15,849 nucleotides of DNA from an uncultured Porphyromonadaceae bacterium. Its GTDB lineage: Bacteria; Bacteroidota; Bacteroidia; Bacteroidales; Muribaculaceae. Positions 15,431 to 15,849 of this stretch are shown here, in pieces. The stretch spans positions 1-15,849 of the forward strand of contig CAMWOD010000004.1 in NCBI GenBank assembly GCA_947175715.1, written 5' to 3'. The translations under genes were made by a program, and so were the position numbers. Positions within the stretch are counted from its first letter, which is position 1, and each line of letters begins with the position of its first letter. Below the pieces are notes generated by a model. The model did no database searches and had not been told where the DNA came from. It worked only from the letters and a program-made list of their open reading frames with translations.

Positions 15431-15849
15431 CTACTTTAATAATGAATGATAATATTCCACCCATGCACCGACAATTTTTTCCCCAGAGAAAAGATCCAGT
15501 ACTCGCTTACGTCCATTTTCTCCCATTCGCCTACGCTCGTCGGGATTGTCATACAGGTATTTCATTGCAGCTGTTAGTGAGGCTGCATCACCCACTTTAC
15601 ATCTCACGCCCGTCACGGTATCAACCATAGTATCAGCCATGCCGTAGGCATCACTGCATATCACAGGCAATTCCAAACATGAAGCCTCTATAACACTCAA
15701 TCCAAAGCCTTCTCGATATGACGGAAGGCAAAATACATCTGCCGCTTGCAACGACAACTGAGGCGTTGATGTCGGTCCATAATATTTGAAATTACTACCA
15801 TCAACGATATCTGAATATTCCGATATATGATTGAGACAATTTTCCTCAT
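15431..15849 (-). CDS. Glycosyltransferase family 4 (GT-B), C-terminal part only
   Basis: The last 139 residues of a cytoplasmic or membrane-associated glycosyltransferase; the frame continues past the right edge, so the start is outside the window. The GT4 (Glycos_transf_1) donor-binding core is clear: FKYYGPTSTPQL, then ADVFCLPSYREGFGLSVIEA with the E-x7-E pair, ICSDAYGMADTMVD, VGDAASLTAAM, and a final helix that packs back against the domain (SGEKIVGAWVEYYHSLL). It would add a sugar from a nucleotide donor to the growing lipid-linked oligosaccharide. It is the first gene visible in the operon direction and stops 138 bases before the deaminase gene. Donor and acceptor cannot be told. Confidence 0.9.
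   Translation of the reverse strand, partial: EENCLNHISEYSDIVDGSNFKYYGPTSTPQLSLQAADVFCLPSYREGFGLSVIEASCLELPVICSDAYGMADTMVDTVTGVRCKVGDAASLTAAMKYLYDNPDERRRMGENGRKRVLDLFSGEKIVGAWVEYYHSLLK

Noticed and set aside
1..15849. Searched by eye for CRISPR arrays, tRNAs, rRNAs, insertion sequences, integrases and long direct repeats.
   Set aside because: None was found; no regularly spaced repeats, transposase-like proteins or cloverleaf-like segments were noticed.

Overview
The window looks like chromosomal DNA of a gut Bacteroidales bacterium; the Muribaculaceae/Bacteroides group is the best guess. Support: -7 boxes of the Bacteroidetes form TAnnTTTG upstream of several genes, start codons without a convincing Shine-Dalgarno, an acidic lipoprotein N-terminus of the surface-export kind, heavy use of ATA for Ile, and protein families typical of this order. 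No rRNA, tRNA, CRISPR array, transposase or integrase was seen.

Left part (1-7743), accessory and housekeeping genes. A calcium-type P-type ATPase runs off the left edge on the minus strand and is divergent from a small plus-strand PepSY-like lipoprotein. That gene converges on a two-gene minus-strand unit, an NTP_transf_5-family nucleotidyltransferase followed by an ABC exporter. Next comes a tightly coupled pair, a HipA-like kinase and a DUF3037 protein with an ATGA overlap.

Right part (7855-15849), the distal end of a surface-polysaccharide (capsule or O-glycan) operon, entirely on the minus strand and closed by a clear intrinsic terminator at 7855-7891. In transcription order it contains: the end of a GT4 glycosyltransferase (cut by the right edge); a 762-residue protein with an N-terminal P-loop/nucleotide-kinase-like region and a C-terminal zinc deoxycytidylate-deaminase domain, resembling the anti-phage AvcD/DCD deaminases; a PglC-like phosphoglycosyl transferase; a PglD/NeuD-like acetyltransferase; a PglE-like (DegT/DnrJ) aminotransferase; a UDP-glucuronate 4-epimerase; and UDP-glucose 6-dehydrogenase.

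The polysaccharide genes form a coherent pathway. Aminotransferase and acetyltransferase would build an amino-acetylated, UDP-linked deoxysugar that the PglC-like enzyme loads onto undecaprenyl phosphate, while the dehydrogenase and epimerase convert UDP-glucose to UDP-glucuronate and UDP-galacturonate for later steps. The deaminase has no evident role in sugar metabolism and looks like an anti-phage cargo gene inside the operon; this is the most interesting feature. Sampled base composition changes near 11615-11690, GC-richer towards the dehydrogenase and AT-richer towards the deaminase and glycosyltransferase, which suggests a mosaic locus.
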